Part shown: piece by piece, positions 32,031-44,815 of the stretch
Layout: every line of letters begins with the position of its first letter
How positions within the stretch are numbered: position 1 is the first letter of the stretch
Source of the DNA: Triglochin maritima
Taxonomy: Eukaryota > Streptophyta > Magnoliopsida > Alismatales > Juncaginaceae
Assembly: GCA_963682175.1 (NCBI GenBank)
Contig: OY821775.1
Coordinates: forward strand, 38,252,053-38,316,052
DNA: 64,000 nt
Direction of reading: 5' to 3'
Notes under the pieces: model-generated
What the model was told of the DNA's origin: nothing
Database searches by the model: none
Seen by the model: only the letters and a program-made list of their open reading frames with translations
Translations under genes and position numbers: made by a program

Positions 32031-32698
32031 TTCTCACACGGCTCCTATCACTCGGGAAAGTATGTCTGAAGGGACTTTGTGCCAGGTGCTTTCGAGTCAT
32101 CTGACTTGGGATGCGCCGACCGAGCTCCTGTTACACGGGTGGTAGGGATTGCCCTATATGGAGATTTGGGGAAAGGTGTACGTGATAGTGTAAGTCCTCA
32201 AAGGCAATGATGCACGAAACCTGACCCTGGGAGAATGAAGCTCCAACTAATAAAAAGAAAAAATAAAATAAAAATGGTAATGCAAATAAGAACCTTAATG
32301 GACTTTACACTTTGTATCACTTGAGGATGTTGAGGTTGTCCATGTCTTTCACTTAAGTCCTTATTTAACTTGCATGAATGGTTCATTAGGCTAGGTGTGA
32401 TGACTGAATACATATATAGAGTCGGCCCGTAGAATTACCGCGTCCGGTGAACAATAAAAATGAGTCCATCGAGTCGAGTTTCTAGATTGAATAATGCATC
32501 TCTGTTCGGATTTTGTAGGTATATCCGTTGAAACCCCTCAGGAGACAACACTCCTCCTCCTTGGCGACAAGGAGGTTTAACAGATTCACGTAAGTGCAAC
32601 CGTGAATCCTACGAAAGTGAGTTAGGATTTCTTGTTTTTCGTATGTGTCTCTTCCTTTGTTTTGCTCTGGACTAGCAAAACTTAGGTGTGGGGGTATT
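32031..32698 (+). mobile_element. 3' non-coding region of element B, second part, with polypurine tract
   Basis: It continues the region cut at 25610 and ends in TTAGGTGTGGGGGTATT at 32682-32698, the polypurine tract next to the 3' LTR. Confidence 0.85.
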
Positions 32699-34122
32699 TG
32701 ATTGACATCATTTCATGCATATCTTTGTGTCTTATATCCATTATCTTTCACCCAAACAATGTTATGTAATGAGTTTAATGTTTAGTTTTCAGAAATAAGT
32801 AGGTTTGAGAATGAGAGACTATAAATGGACCAAATAGCAGGGAAAATGACTGAGTTGAGAGACTTGAGGACTACGATGCAAGATCGAAGGACCTGAATGT
32901 AAGATAGAAGGACCAATGAGCAAACAAGAATACTCCACACCATCAGGGGGAGTATTTTGGCAATTCTATTCGGGTCGGAGCTCCAGCAAGCGAAATAGAT
33001 GCATCATAGACCAACAAAGGCATCCAGAAAAACCCACACGAAACAACGGCCGGATCCAAACAATATAGACCGCCAATTGGAGGTCCAAGACCATTGATTG
33101 GCGGTCTGTTTTGATCCGAATCCGCTAAGATTTCGTAGGGTCGTGTATCAGTGTGTATTTAGTCTATTTCTGGTATTTGTTTAGTCTCATACCGGGGGAT
33201 TGTCCCGGATTACCTTTTTCTATGGATATAAATAGAACTCTCCCTCCTTTCTTGTACCCCATCTCTCTCTTGGTGGTCATCCTCTCTACTAGGAGTTAAA
33301 ACCTTGAAGCAAAAACCCTGGTGGAGAGAGACTACTTGTAATTGAGTGAGTAATAATAAATGTTTTCATTTCGTTATGTTGTTTCTTTCTTAGTTTAATT
33401 TTCTTTCATATGCTTGCATGCTTCTTTAGTTTTATGTCATTTTAGTTTTTTCAATATTTCTTGCTTGCTTAGGTTAATTTCATTTTAGTAGAATGTTTCA
33501 TTTTAATGTAGGTTGTATTGTAATAATTAGTGAGTAGTTCCCTCCCCATTTGGGGGGTGGAGAAATATGTGATATGATCATGTGGTGTATTAGGTGTGTG
33601 TTATCTTAATCCCTTGAGCTTTATATGATTTCCATAATCATCTAATGGGATTTCACTCTTGTCTTTGATATGTTAATGCTCTTGAATGAAGCTTAACTTA
33701 TGCTTAGATTAGTGGACCTATTTTATGGGAAATGACAATGTGAGGATATGGATGGAATTGATGAAGGAAACATGATTTGTAGTTGCATGTACTCTTGTTG
33801 CATTTACCTTGGTTAATGTCTTGTATGTTTTAATGATTGTGTAAATCTTATTTCATGCGGAGGCATAGTGAGGGTTTGGTCTTTATACATGAGTTCATTT
33901 AGCTTCCTTCCAATTATTGTCTTGTATGTTTTAATGATATTGTGTTATCTTAATTCATCTAGAGGCAAAGTTGGATGTAGTTTTATGATTTTCATGCACT
34001 ACATGTTTTGATGAGCTTAATTGAACACACACACATACACATATCTTTGTATTCACACTCTTTTCTCTACCCCCAATGGGGTTTAGTTTTATTGTTTATT
34101 GTCCAATTCCTTTTGCATCTTA

Positions 34123-34743
34123 AGGGGTGTTAGTGGCATGGAAAGTGACGGAAAGTGATTTTTGAAGTCAACCGGAAAGTAAAGGAAACAAAATCTAGTG
34201 TAAAACAGTTTCCTTTTGACTGAATTTTGTTGTTTGTGCATGTGTTGGAAAGTGATTTGTGGAAGGGGATTTCTGTTGTTTGCTTATACTTCTTATGTCC
34301 ACTGCGACGGGTCTGTCGGGCGCCCCCTGAAAAACAAGCACAATGTAAAAATATCCAACAATTTGGATAAGGAAAACGGACGACTAAACTAGTTTCGGTC
34401 GACCGAAATGAGACTTCTTAGAGTGAACATAAACGGAAGACCGAACTAAGTTTGGTCGTCCGAACGGGTCATTCCAGTTACGAATTCGGTGGACCAAAAT
34501 ATGTTCGGTCGTCCGTTACAATCATTTCGGTGGACCGAATGTTTGACGGTCGACCGAAAAAATTCGGTTTCCGTGGCTTTCCGACCTCAAAGTGACGGAA
34601 AACTCAACGAAAATTTTATACATACCACAGAATCCGACGGAATCCATGTCTCCATGCACAAACAAGCCCATTTTCGAAGTCAACCAGAATCTAAATTCTG
34701 TTTCCGTCGGATTCCCTCGGAATCCGACTGCACAAACACCCCC
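34123..34743 (+). mobile_element. PIF/Harbinger-like non-autonomous element, 621 bp
   Basis: It begins AGGGGTGTTAGTGGCA and ends TGCACAAACACCCCC, imperfect inverted termini, with TTA at 34120-34122 and 34744-34746. A 3-bp TTA duplication and a GGGGTGTT end fit the Tourist-like class of PIF/Harbinger elements. It codes for nothing recognisable and carries a small palindrome array. Confidence 0.65.
34396..34560. repeat. CGGTCGACCG-type palindrome array in PIF-like element
   Basis: Exact CGGTCGACCG at 34396-34405 and again near 34550. Between them are variants GGTCGTCC, GGTGGACC and GGAAGACC. About seven sites lie in 165 bp. Confidence 0.8.
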
Positions 34744-35850
34744 TTAGTGTAGTTTGATCGCAACTCCTTTCTCTCCTTTCTTTCCCACTCGCCTTCGAAT
34801 AAACTAAAGTTGACACACCTTCTTGTGGATCGACCCGTATTTGTCACCGCTTCAACGCGGTCGTGCACTTACGGTTAATTAAAACATATCAATCAAATAT
34901 CCATTTTAGAATCTGTCGGATACGGATCGAATACGGATATTATCTGTATCCGGAGATAAATGTCTGTATTAAAAATCCGTATCAGATTTGAATATCCGTT
35001 CCGAAATTTTTGACACAATAATACCCAAATATCCTATTCCATGTGGAAATATCATAATCACCATATTAAAATACCAATTAAAGAACCAATTGAGCAATAT
35101 CAACTTCATCCAACCATAAAAGGTAAACATGCATGAGAACTAAGAACATAAAATCAAATAAAAAATAGCTACAACAAATACAAAGCTAGCAGGATGGACA
35201 TTTGTACGTTACAAGTTACAACTTGTGAAGAGATGCACATCACTCTAATAATATTGCAGAAGTCTCAACAATCAAAACAGGACAAACTTGTACTTGATGA
35301 AGAAGCCATTTTTTCACATCAAGAAGCTTCTAAATGGTTGGTAGGTTTGATATTTTATTTCCTCTGAAAGACAAACTAACTTCTTGAGCAAACCAACAAT
35401 ATTACATGGCTTGGCCATGTGCGGACAAGTGCGTTCCCAGAGAGGCGAGGCCCGACGACGGGGAGGAGGGAGGGAAGTTGCGGCCGGAAGGAAGGGAGGG
35501 AGGTTGCGGCTGGAGTTGTGTTTGTGTGACTTTAGGTTTAGGGTTAGGAATTTAGAATAGTTTCTATACTTGGGTAATTTATAGAAAAAATACCTAACTT
35601 ATATATATTTATTAATTTAAATAATAACTATATATATAATACATATACAATTACAGATGTTGTACTACGGATATTTGATCGGATATTATACGGATCGGAT
35701 GTACCAATAACCATATCCGCCCAACGATTTTATGGATCGGATACGAATACGGTCTTTTATGGATATTTTTTCGCGGATCGAATGTCCAAAGTCGAATACG
35801 GACACGGATTTTCGGATATTCGAATATCCACTGACACCCCTAATCTCTGC

Positions 35851-36051
35851 CTCTCTGCTAAGGGCAGCCAAGTCTTTTGTTTGTTTTGCTATATAATAAT
35901 AATTTTCATATCTGTGTCGTATCGTGTCCTAATTCTAGACAATTGTACTTGTCTCGTGTTTGTGCTCGTTTTTCCCAAACCATCGTACGGAATTAGGACT
36001 ATGTCATTAAAGCTAATCTTATAAAATATCACAATAAAGAAAAATAAACTA
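35851..36051. other. CACTA flank and unassigned AT-rich DNA
   Basis: The first bases should continue the CACTA transposase-like gene interrupted by the hAT insertion, since they adjoin its duplication. I recognise no motif there. Confidence 0.4.
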
Positions 36052-36702
36052 TAAATGTTCGGTTTGGTTCAAAATGGTTCAACCAATGATGTCATCACAA
36101 TGACATCATCATTTTGTGAACCGAGAATTGAACCAAACCAACCCTAAGATGATGGTCCAACCGGTGGTCTAACCAATTGAACCGAATTTTACTTGTATTT
36201 TATTAGCTATTTTTGTTCTTAAAGTCCTTATATAACATATGTAACTTAAATTAACTATAAAATTGACAAAAAAAACATTGAAACATATTAGTTATTATAT
36301 AGTAATAATCAACCATAAACGAAAAGGAAAAGATGAAGTTTAGGGTTACATGAAGTTAATTAATTGTATATTTTTGTTATAATCTACATTTTCACAAACC
36401 TAAAATACTAATTATATTTAAAAAATTAGTAATTGTAACAAAATAATGTTTTTGAGCTAAATTAAAACAAAATAAATGTTCTTGGAGGTAAACTGTTACT
36501 TATATAGTTCAGGGTATAAATTGTAGTTTAACTATTTTTTGGTCACTACAATTCAACCAATGATCAAATCGATCGTTTTTTCATTTTTTTCCCGGTCTAA
36601 CCCGGTTCGATCCGATTTGGTGAGGACTTCAGCTTTTTCAGTGAATACTTCCGATGTTTTTTCGAACCTTGGTCCAACCGTCTGTTTGGTTCGGTTTTTA
36701 AA
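36052..36702 (+). repeat. Direct repeat, copy 1 (about 650 bp)
   Basis: It begins ATAAATGTTCGGTTTGGTTC and ends with CGTCTGTTTGGTTCGG. It aligns end to end with 36920-37550 with moderate divergence. It is non-coding and AT-rich, with several GGTTCAACC-like words. I could not assign a class; no clear inverted termini. Confidence 0.7.
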
Positions 36703-36919
36703 ATAGAGGTTTTTGTGTGATGTTTGGAAATTGGATTTGACTCTGTATTTTTTGACTTCTCTGGTAACTAATGTAGATGTAAATACGACAATATTTATCA
36801 GAAGAATTATTATACATTATGAACAAAAAAAGACAGATGATTATGTTGCTTGGTATATGTCCTTGTTTATCAAACTTCTAGTAAGCAAGCTTTTTGAAAT
36901 CAAACCGAAGAGTGAACTC
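36703..36919. other. Spacer between the direct repeats
   Basis: About 217 bp of AT-rich sequence with no recognised feature. Confidence 0.4.
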
Positions 36920-37550
36920 ATAAATGCTCGATTTGGTTCAAAATGGTTCAACTGATGGTTCAACGTGATCCAACTCAGGATGACATTAGCATGCCATCAT
37001 CATTTTGAAAACCGAGAGTTGAACCAAACTGACTCCAAGATGACGGTCCAACCGGTGTCTTACCCAATTGAGTCGATCTTTGCATGTATTTTACTAAATA
37101 TTTAAGTTCTTAAAGTTCTTATAGAACACATGTAACTAAAATCCACTATGAAGTTTACAAAATATTAAAATATATTAGTTATTATCCAGTGATTATCAAC
37201 CATCAACGAAAAGGAAAATATAAAGTTTAGGGTTACATAATGTTAAATAATTTTATTTCGTTGTCGTAATCTACTTTTTCACAAACCTAAAATACTAATT
37301 ATATTTTAAAACTTTAGTGATTGAAACAAAATAATATTTTTGGGTTTATTTTAACAAAATAATTTTTTTGGGGGGCTAAACTATATTTTATAGTTCATGA
37401 CGCAAATTGCAGTTTAACATTTTTTTGGTCAGACAGCGGTTCGTCCCAGTTTGATGAGGACTTCAACTTTTTTTAGTAAACTGATCGATCAATTTCCGAT
37501 TTTTCAATCGAACCTCAGTCCGACCTCCAGTTCGGTTCGGTTTTGAAAAC
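36920..37550 (+). repeat. Direct repeat, copy 2 (about 630 bp)
   Basis: It matches copy 1 from ATAAATGCTCGATTTGGTTC through the GAACCTCAGTCCGACC end. Shared interior words include TGATGACGGTCCAACCGGTG-like and AGGGTTACAT. Confidence 0.7.
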
Positions 37551-40019
37551 ATGTCGTAAATATGTTCGAAATTAACAAATTATTTATTAATGATACCGAG
37601 TCCAATAAGCATTTGAAATATTAAATTAACTACAAAATGATTTTTAATGATAAAATATTAATCCTAGAAAAAAATTAAAACAAGCCACTATTGAATAATA
37701 TTTTTTAACCAGAAAATATTTTAAACAGTTTAGAAAAATTAGCCAGTTTGACACAGTTCAGTCTGATTCGATCTGATTCTAAACAGCACCGGTCCGAACT
37801 GGTACAACCCTTGATTTGCATATGACATAGTTGTAAGGCTCCATTAAGCAAGGCCCCTAAAGTCTCAACCCAAGTTACCAAACTCCTTCCTTTTACTACC
37901 ACATAGACGGCCTTAAGTTAAATTACTAACCCATAACATCAAATTTCACCTAACCGGCTGGTTTAGGCCCAATACAACCTAAAAGGATTTCTTCGGCCAG
38001 ACTTGCTCCTTTAAGCACAATTTAACAAAGCTAGTTTTGTGAAGCCCAATTGATTTACTAATTAACAATGTTCACGTATCAAATCCCCTGAGTTTAACTC
38101 ATTTAGCTTTTTTAAGTCAATCAATACGCTCCTGTTGGGCCCAGTTAATTCGACCCTATGAATTTACATATCGATCGAGCAATCAAGTCTCCCTAGAGCC
38201 TAATCGGAACTCGCCCACTAACATCTTAACCCAGCCTTATTTACTCAATGCTTCTTTCTTATGCTAACTAAAGACTTTCTTAGCGCTTGGAAACTTGGAC
38301 TTCAGTGTACATTTTTAACCCACATAAGGTTTTTGTCCCTCTGTGTTGGTATACACAAGAATCCTTCTGCAAATTTAACCCCAAATCAAATCTAAGAACC
38401 TATAATTTCCTTTACAATTACGTGTGGTAGAAACCATCCAATTAAATCCAATGAATGCGAGTGAGACCACAGATCAATGGTTAGCCCATGCTCTTGGTAA
38501 AACCCATGGCTCATCTCTCAACTTCCCGACCAAGTAGGGGTTTACAATGGGTGAACATAATCTGGAACCGTCCAGTAAACCAGATCGAACCGGTATTTTC
38601 GATCAAGTTATCATTTTGAAATTTTGGGCTTTCGATTTTTGGTTTGGTTCGGAATCGGATATTGGGAAAATCCAGAATCAGTAACTGGAGCGGATTAACA
38701 ACACAAAACAGGTTTGTGTACACTCCTAATCATCCATATTATTATGTAACCAAAAGAAAGATCCTTATCTAATATTTTATTTATGTATCAATTATAAAAA
38801 AAACCTTATTTATCACATGCTTTTCAAAAACTTAACAAATATGACCAACAAAATGGCAATCCTAAAAGGCATGGTTAGCAGGTTAGGGTTTTGAAAAGAA
38901 CAAGATCTGACCAGTTGTGCGTATGCATAGTCTCGTACAATCTCACTGGGTATGGACAAAACCGACCTGCCGTTGGAACACTTCCAACGAAACCTGTGAC
39001 GCAATTGGGCCCACTCACCTCTCAAGACTCCATCTTGTTTAGTATCTTAGATCTGTAGCCCATGCAGTGTTTCAAACTCAAATTTAGAAAGAGTCCCAAC
39101 AAACCCTTTATTTACTCTTACAATTGAGTCCTAGTTAGCTTAATGGACATGATAGTTTCTTAAACTTTAATTAAAATAAAGTAGCTTCCAAAGAAGAAAT
39201 AAACATATTTTATTGATAAACATGAGGATTTGATGCTATAATAAGTAACAACAGTTTTGTTGAAGCAAATGGTTTCTTTTTACGCGTGTATATTAGTAGA
39301 AACTAGAAACATAAGTTGAGATTGTAACTATTAATAGTTTAAATCTGAGGGTGTGATGAAAAAATGATCGAAATAGAAGAAGACGTGTATCTACGCTGAC
39401 GCCATGCCGGCGGGAATTCAAATCCTTAGTAGCTTCTACTGTAATAATGGCCGAAAACAAGGGCCTTTACCAATCCAGCACTCGATCTTTGTCTGAGATG
39501 CGTTGATACTGATACGTCATATCATATAGAATATAACAACTCAATCCCAAAATAGTTGGGTAGCTAAAAAAATGAATGGAAAAAAAATCATGATTCAGGC
39601 TTGTGAATAATATTTTTCGACGTATACTGTCCAACACCAAATACGTATTGATGTTCCGATCTTTTAGACTTTTTAATGGTTTTCCCGAAGTTAATATTGA
39701 TTTACCTATTCTCTTCTTATGTTTTCACCACAGGTCAACACTCATCTTCTAACTTGTGCCTTCATGTAATTTTATATATATATACGTCTAAATCATCTCA
39801 ATCTATGTTGTATAAAATTTTCCACCATCAGAGCAACTTCAACTCTCTCGCGAATGTCTTCAATCCGATCCATTCGCGTATGTCTACATATTCACCATCA
39901 GGGTGGATCCAGGAAATTTTCATAAGGGGCATATTTTTTCCACGACAAACGAAATAAACGATTAATAATCTCAAATGTTTAACATAAAAAACACACATAA
40001 AAGTTATTAGAAGACCATT
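37551..40019. other. Unassigned AT-rich DNA
   Basis: I see no gene. A patch at about 38550-38730 has words such as GAACCGTCC and GGTTTGGTTCGG like those in the 36 kb repeats and may be a decayed relative. Short open frames here look random. Confidence 0.4.
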
Positions 40020-40271
40020 CTTCTAAGTTTGAGTTGCTGTTGTTGCTACTGTCAAAGTTAAAGCTAACTTGATAAGCAAAAAAACCAAATAAACGTCATC
40101 TATTCCCCTCTCAATCGTCTTCCTCGCAAGACCAACTATACCCCACAAATCTGAAAAATTTAGACTGCTCCTCATATGAGCAATGTATATGTCCACTTGA
40201 ATTTCTAGCTTTACACGATCACTCTCATTGAACTCATTTTTCGCACGTTGTATTTTTGTACCCCGCTCCAT
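40020..40271 (-). pseudogene. hAT transposase C-terminal fragment
   Basis: An 82-residue frame contains YIAHMRSSLNFSDLWGIVGL and then LIKLALTLTVATTAT. This resembles the end of plant hAT (zinc-finger MYM/TTF type) transposases, where a leucine-rich dimerisation segment ends in L-VATA. Only the end remains; sequence upstream on the minus strand to about 41085 may be decayed remains of the same gene, but I cannot align it. Confidence 0.5.
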
Positions 40272-43015
40272 TCAACATCGCAAGTCTTATAATGGTTTTA
40301 TAAAAAAATCTTTTAACTTCAGAGAGATTTTCTTCACATAAGATACTTATATGCTTGTCGGCATTTCATCCACCATTATCTAATACTATGTCAACATCTT
40401 TGTCCATCTCCCCATCCTTTTGAAATATTGATGGTACATATCTAAAAATATCATTTCTAACCACCGTTTAATCATCCAATATGATCTATTTTTCATCAGT
40501 GTGACGGTACTAAAACAACACTTCATATATTCAATATTAGGCCTACTTAATTTAAACACATATTCTACTCTTGCCAATTAGTACTATGAGACATCAAATT
40601 GTATATTTTTTCGTCAATCATATAGAATAATAAAAATAAATAATAATATATTGATAACACATAGAGAATGATAACAAATAAAATATCTTTTTTGTTATTT
40701 TGCATGAGATGATGTATCCCACCCAAAACGAGAAATAAACTTTCCAATTCTCACTCACCATAATAGCCCTAACTAATCGGTTTCTACAAAAACAACCCAA
40801 CACCGAACTGACGGGATCTTTTCGATTTTTCTGAGCAAAAACTGGCGACAACATCGGCTAAAGTTCCGCCCAACATAGTGGCATGTTCCGTAGATATCTG
40901 AACTGTGCTGGGCCTTTTACAGCAGTCAAAATAAAGCTCTCTGAAACCTTCCTATAATCCTCTTCAAATAAGCGAATCTCTGCAAGTATTACCTGTATTT
41001 TGCCTTTTCTTCTGTTATTTTGTTCCAAGAATATGACACTTACAAATTGAAACATAATCAACACGAAAAATATATAGTTGTACAAGTCTAATTAAGATTT
41101 ACATGTAGCCTGGTTCCACCACCATTGAGGCTGCATCATTTATGTCAGTTGACCAAAAAAATTGTCTTTTTAAGTTTATCAAACTTATAGGCCTCAGTGA
41201 ATTGACAAATTTAAGCTAATTTCAAACTTTTATGTCTAGTCTACCTTCTGCCGTAATATTTTTCAACAAACATAATAACATATTAACATCTTTATTTGTT
41301 GCAAAATTTCTTAGTTGGAACTCAAAGCCTTGATAATCAGATAGTAGAACGGATTATTCGCCATCTCTCTCTCTCTCTCCTCTCATTATACTCCAAGCCG
41401 AATCTCTATCTAATTCGGAACACAAAGCACGAACTTATGAGAAGAATCCTTGATGATCAATCAAGAGGTTGCAACTGTGGCTTCATTTTTTTCACTACAA
41501 GTGACTTCCTTTTTCGGTGTTTTTTCATAAAATTATGAGGAACCTTTTGGAATCACATTTTGATAGTTAGAAATCTGATTAGGTCTAAGAATCAGTTCCC
41601 AAATGTTCCTTGCTCTATTAAGTTTTTAGACATCAATTGTAAATCACCTTTCTTTATTGGTTTCCGGGAACCAAAATCTGATTTTCAAACAGTGATTTTC
41701 GTTTTTCTCTCTTTGTGATGTGATACCATTAAGCAGTTAATATTGTATTACTTGAGTCCTCAAATTTGTAAATGACACCCTAAGTTTTCCTTTGAGTTAC
41801 CTTTTCAAGATCTCACCCTCCTACCATTTCTTCCCCAAACGCAGAGTTGTAATAATTGTGGAGTACCACGAAGTTGCAAATAAGTAGAAATGAGGATAGA
41901 CACACTACTGGAAAAAAAATCATGTTGATTTTTTGGATCATATCACATTGGGTTTAATTAGGAGACATAGGAAGACGTTATGTACATTAATTAAGTTCCA
42001 TTTAACTTTTTCCCTTCTTCAAACTTTACAACTTCAAACTTTACAACATTACTCCATCTGAACAAAATGACATTATGATCTTCATCTTTTTTTTTCTCTC
42101 TCATGCAAGTGAATGTTCATGCAAGCACACAAACGTTTCTCTAGGCAACATTACTGTTTCGAATTCAATTGTTCCCTCCATACGTAGTATTGTGATTGTT
42201 ATTGTTTAGTATTGTTCAAATGGGATGTGGTGTTGATGGATTCCCGCTGAGCATGTGGGCTCTGGTTCTTACAATCTCATGTTGCTCTGAGGCAACGTTT
42301 TGTCTTGTAATGTAATTATTCCTCACGAGGTTATGAGTTATGACAGGTCTTTCAACCGTTCGTCTCGCAAAGTTTGAAGATTTTAGCAATATATATCCAT
42401 AAATTGTCCGAATATAGAAACTAAAAATGAAAAACTAGTTGACCTTTTTTTTCTCCGAAATGGTAGGGTTAATTTTTTCAAGAACAATTGCCTAAACCGT
42501 CCGTCCACTGGTTGTTATGAAGATAGGAATAATACTTGCGCCCAACCTCACTCAACCAGGCATTAAACCAATAGAGATATGTAGCCTGTGTTAGTTAACC
42601 TTACTTGAAGTCGTTGAACCAAGCTACTTAAAATCCCAAATCAGATTTAAAGAAAAAGGAAACTAGTTTGTTAAACAAAATATGCACAAAGTCATTTTGA
42701 AAGATGTTTCATACAATCCAGATGACTTTTTTAGAACGATTTTTATTATCAATATCCTTTAACTTCTCAGAAATTGAATAAGAAATTGAATCAGCAAGCT
42801 CAAGGATCTACCTCCATCTCAACTCCAAAAGACCCACATGGTCACGAAGTTTGATTACAAGTATTTAATTTATTATCAGCTTAAAGGAAAAACATACTTT
42901 TCAATGCTTTAACCATTAGGTTACAGAAAGTAACAAGCGAGAGCATTGTTCAATCGGACACATTATAACATATCAATTCTTGGTGCAAATGGGGTGGATC
43001 AAGACCTATTCGAGC
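40272..43015. other. Unassigned AT-rich DNA
   Basis: No gene recognised. A short CT microsatellite lies near 41364-41378. Minus-strand frames at 40386-41085 are low-quality. Confidence 0.4.
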
Positions 43016-43449
43016 TCAACTGTAACGTTTCGAAACAACGGAAAATTTAAACTTTTAAAAGATATAAGAATCAAGCACCGGAGACGTTACTAAAACCACA
43101 TATATAATATAAAGTGGTACACCGTATAACAAAGGAGTCAAAAGATGATTACAACAACAAAAGATATATACAATATACACAAGTGTAATCATCAACATCA
43201 AAACTACAGAAGACAGTAGAATCTGGTCCAAGTGCTCCCGTCCTCAGTCACCACCTCCTATAGACGCTTACGACCAGAAATGCAACCATAAACTATGCCT
43301 GAGTTTCCCATAAGGAAACCTCGTATGCCAAACTCCTAAACATATGAAATGAACAAATATGAGACATGATATGAAAATGCAATATATATCACAACCACCG
43401 TCTGACTGGGTTCTCGGGACCTCTCTCCCAACCACAGCAGACGCCACAA

Positions 43450-43677
43450 CACGGGTCTCAAGGGTCCTCACACCCCAACCCCACAACAACTCGTGCACAC
43501 AAGACACCGCCGGAAAACCATCGGCCACGGGTCTCAAGGGTCCTCTCACCCCAACCCCACAATCACATGTGCACACAAGGCACCGCCAGAAAACCATCGG
43601 TCACGGGTCTCAAGGGTCCTCTCACCCCAACCCCACAATCACATGTGCACACAACGCACCACCGGAAAACCATCAGC
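43450..43677. repeat. 76-bp tandem repeat, three units, in 3' LTR
   Basis: Units start at 43450, 43526 and 43602. Each begins CACGGGTCTCAAGGGTCCTC and ends in AAAACCATCGG(C/T). The repeat keeps several frames open by chance and creates false proline/threonine-rich proteins. The 5' LTR has the same array at 47381-47608. Confidence 0.9.
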
Positions 43678-43845
43678 CAAACCAAACAATACGTGCACAC
43701 AAGGCACCCACTTCTCATAGCCACAACCATGATCTCTCTCAAGCCGGAATGTTTGTACCATCGTCCCCAAAAGGCTGGGGACCCGTTGCCCTCGAGGCAG
43801 GTCCAAACCACAAACATCACAAGCAATATATGCAAAACTGGGCAG

Positions 43846-44345
43846 AAACGGTCGACCGAAACCTCACAATTATTCCGAATATAACTGGAATAACCACCAA
43901 CCAATCGAACGACAAGGGGGACCCGTTCGACCGAAAACCACCAGTGAAAAACCTCTTCTTGCACAACAAGCACAATCGGTCGAACATAAATAAGACCAAC
44001 GATCGACCGAAAACTACTAGTAAGATAAACGATCAATCCAAACTACACCGGTCGATCGAAACAACAACGGTCGAACAACCTTTAAGTTAACAAGTCATCG
44101 GTCGGACGAGTCAAATAGGCGGTCGATCGTTTGGATAGTCAACGCCCCCAACCGACTTACGACAATGATTTCGGTTGAACGACAGAGGGGACCCGTTCGA
44201 CTGAAATCACCCAATGTCTCTATCTTCTCGCTCAACATGCATAACCGGTCGACCGCCCAAGAGTATCGTTCGACTGGTGCGAGAGATATCGCCCAAAATA
44301 CACTACAACCGGTTGACCGAACCAAGCACCGGTCGACCGTTACAG
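43846..44345. repeat. CGGTCGACCG palindrome array in Tekay 3' LTR
   Basis: Three or more exact CGGTCGACC(G) sites (near 43850, 44250, 44332) and about ten variants such as GGTCGAAC, GGTCGATC, GGTTGACC and GTTCGACC. Confidence 0.85.
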
Positions 44346-44815
44346 TGCAGAAATCTGCTGCACGACCTCCGACGAGACTTTCGGCCTACTGTCAACTACT
44401 CAAACGCTCACACTAGCTTAGGTGAGCATAAAAGTAAAGCTTGACATACCTTTAAGGCTTGAAGAAACCTTTGAAGAACCACGACGAGTGTTTCCTCGCA
44501 AAACCTCTTCTTCTTCGACGAACTCCTCGAACTCTATCACTTCGACTCCGACAACCATCCGAGCACCTTCCAGTATCACCAAAACCACATCAATCTGGAG
44601 CTTCCGACTCGCCTAAGGAAGAGAGATGTGAGCGGGAGAGAGATAGAGAGAAGAGAGACACGCGGGTGACAGAGAGAATGAGAGAGAAAACAACCATTTT
44701 ATACTCTTCTCCTCAAACCATCTCAGTCGTCTATCTAATCCTCCTCTAATCCACCACCTAAACAACAATTAAACCCATAAGCAAGGGTTAGGACATAACA
44801 ATCCACCTTCCTTAA

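Larger units (their letters stand above)
20296..34895 (+). mobile_element. Element B: degenerate family-A retrotransposon
   Basis: Order: chimeric 5' LTR (20296-22052), decayed tRNA-Asp site, leader, shortened broken gag, 3' non-coding region (24632-25610 and 32031-32698), polypurine tract, 3' LTR (32699-34895). A copia element (25611-32025) and a PIF-like element (34123-34743) were inserted later. No pol is present. It is much older than element A, as shown by decayed sites and four in-frame stops. Confidence 0.85.
32699..34895 (+). mobile_element. 3' LTR of element B, 2197 bp including an inserted 621-bp element
   Basis: It starts TGATTGACATC and ends ATATCAATCA. TATA box at 33227-33234; palindromes at 33068-33106. 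Without the PIF-like insertion it is about 1.57 kb, close to the solo LTR at 1897-3450, which it resembles more than the element A LTRs. Confidence 0.88.
19378..35842 (+). mobile_element. hAT-type element with 15 kb of nested insertions
   Basis: The element proper is 19378 to about 19490 plus 34896-35842, roughly 1.06 kb. Both ends are rich in CGGAT/ATCCG repeats such as GGATACGGATCGAATACGG, acting as subterminal repeats. It encodes nothing I recognise, so it is probably non-autonomous. A GC-rich purine patch lies at about 35430-35520. The inserted block is the family-A material and everything nested in it. Confidence 0.75.
19370..35850 (+). repeat. 8-bp target-site duplication of the hAT element (one mismatch)
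   Basis: ATCTTTGC at 19370-19377 and ATCTCTGC at 35843-35850 flank the matching termini TAGGGGTGTCA and TGACACCCCTA. Eight base pairs is the hAT hallmark. The flanks are 16 kb apart because of later insertions. Confidence 0.8.
43021..44800 (-). mobile_element. 3' LTR of Tekay-type element, 1780 bp
   Basis: On the minus strand it begins TGTTATGTCC and ends GTTACA. A TATAAAA box lies on the minus strand near 44697-44703. It contains a 76-bp tandem repeat and a palindrome array, both downstream of the TATA box and so in the transcribed part. Confidence 0.9.

Noticed and set aside
35430..35520. GC-rich purine patch as a host promoter or gene
   Set aside because: It lies inside the hAT element with no coding frame or TATA box in a sensible position.
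41904..41922. CACTACTGGAAAAAAAATC as a CACTA element end
   Set aside because: No matching opposite end, subterminal repeats or duplication was found nearby; it may be chance.
43359..44090. A 243-codon open frame rich in Pro, Thr and His
   Set aside because: It is produced by the 76-bp tandem repeats and palindrome array of the Tekay LTR; the matching region at 47290 gives a different broken frame. No domain.
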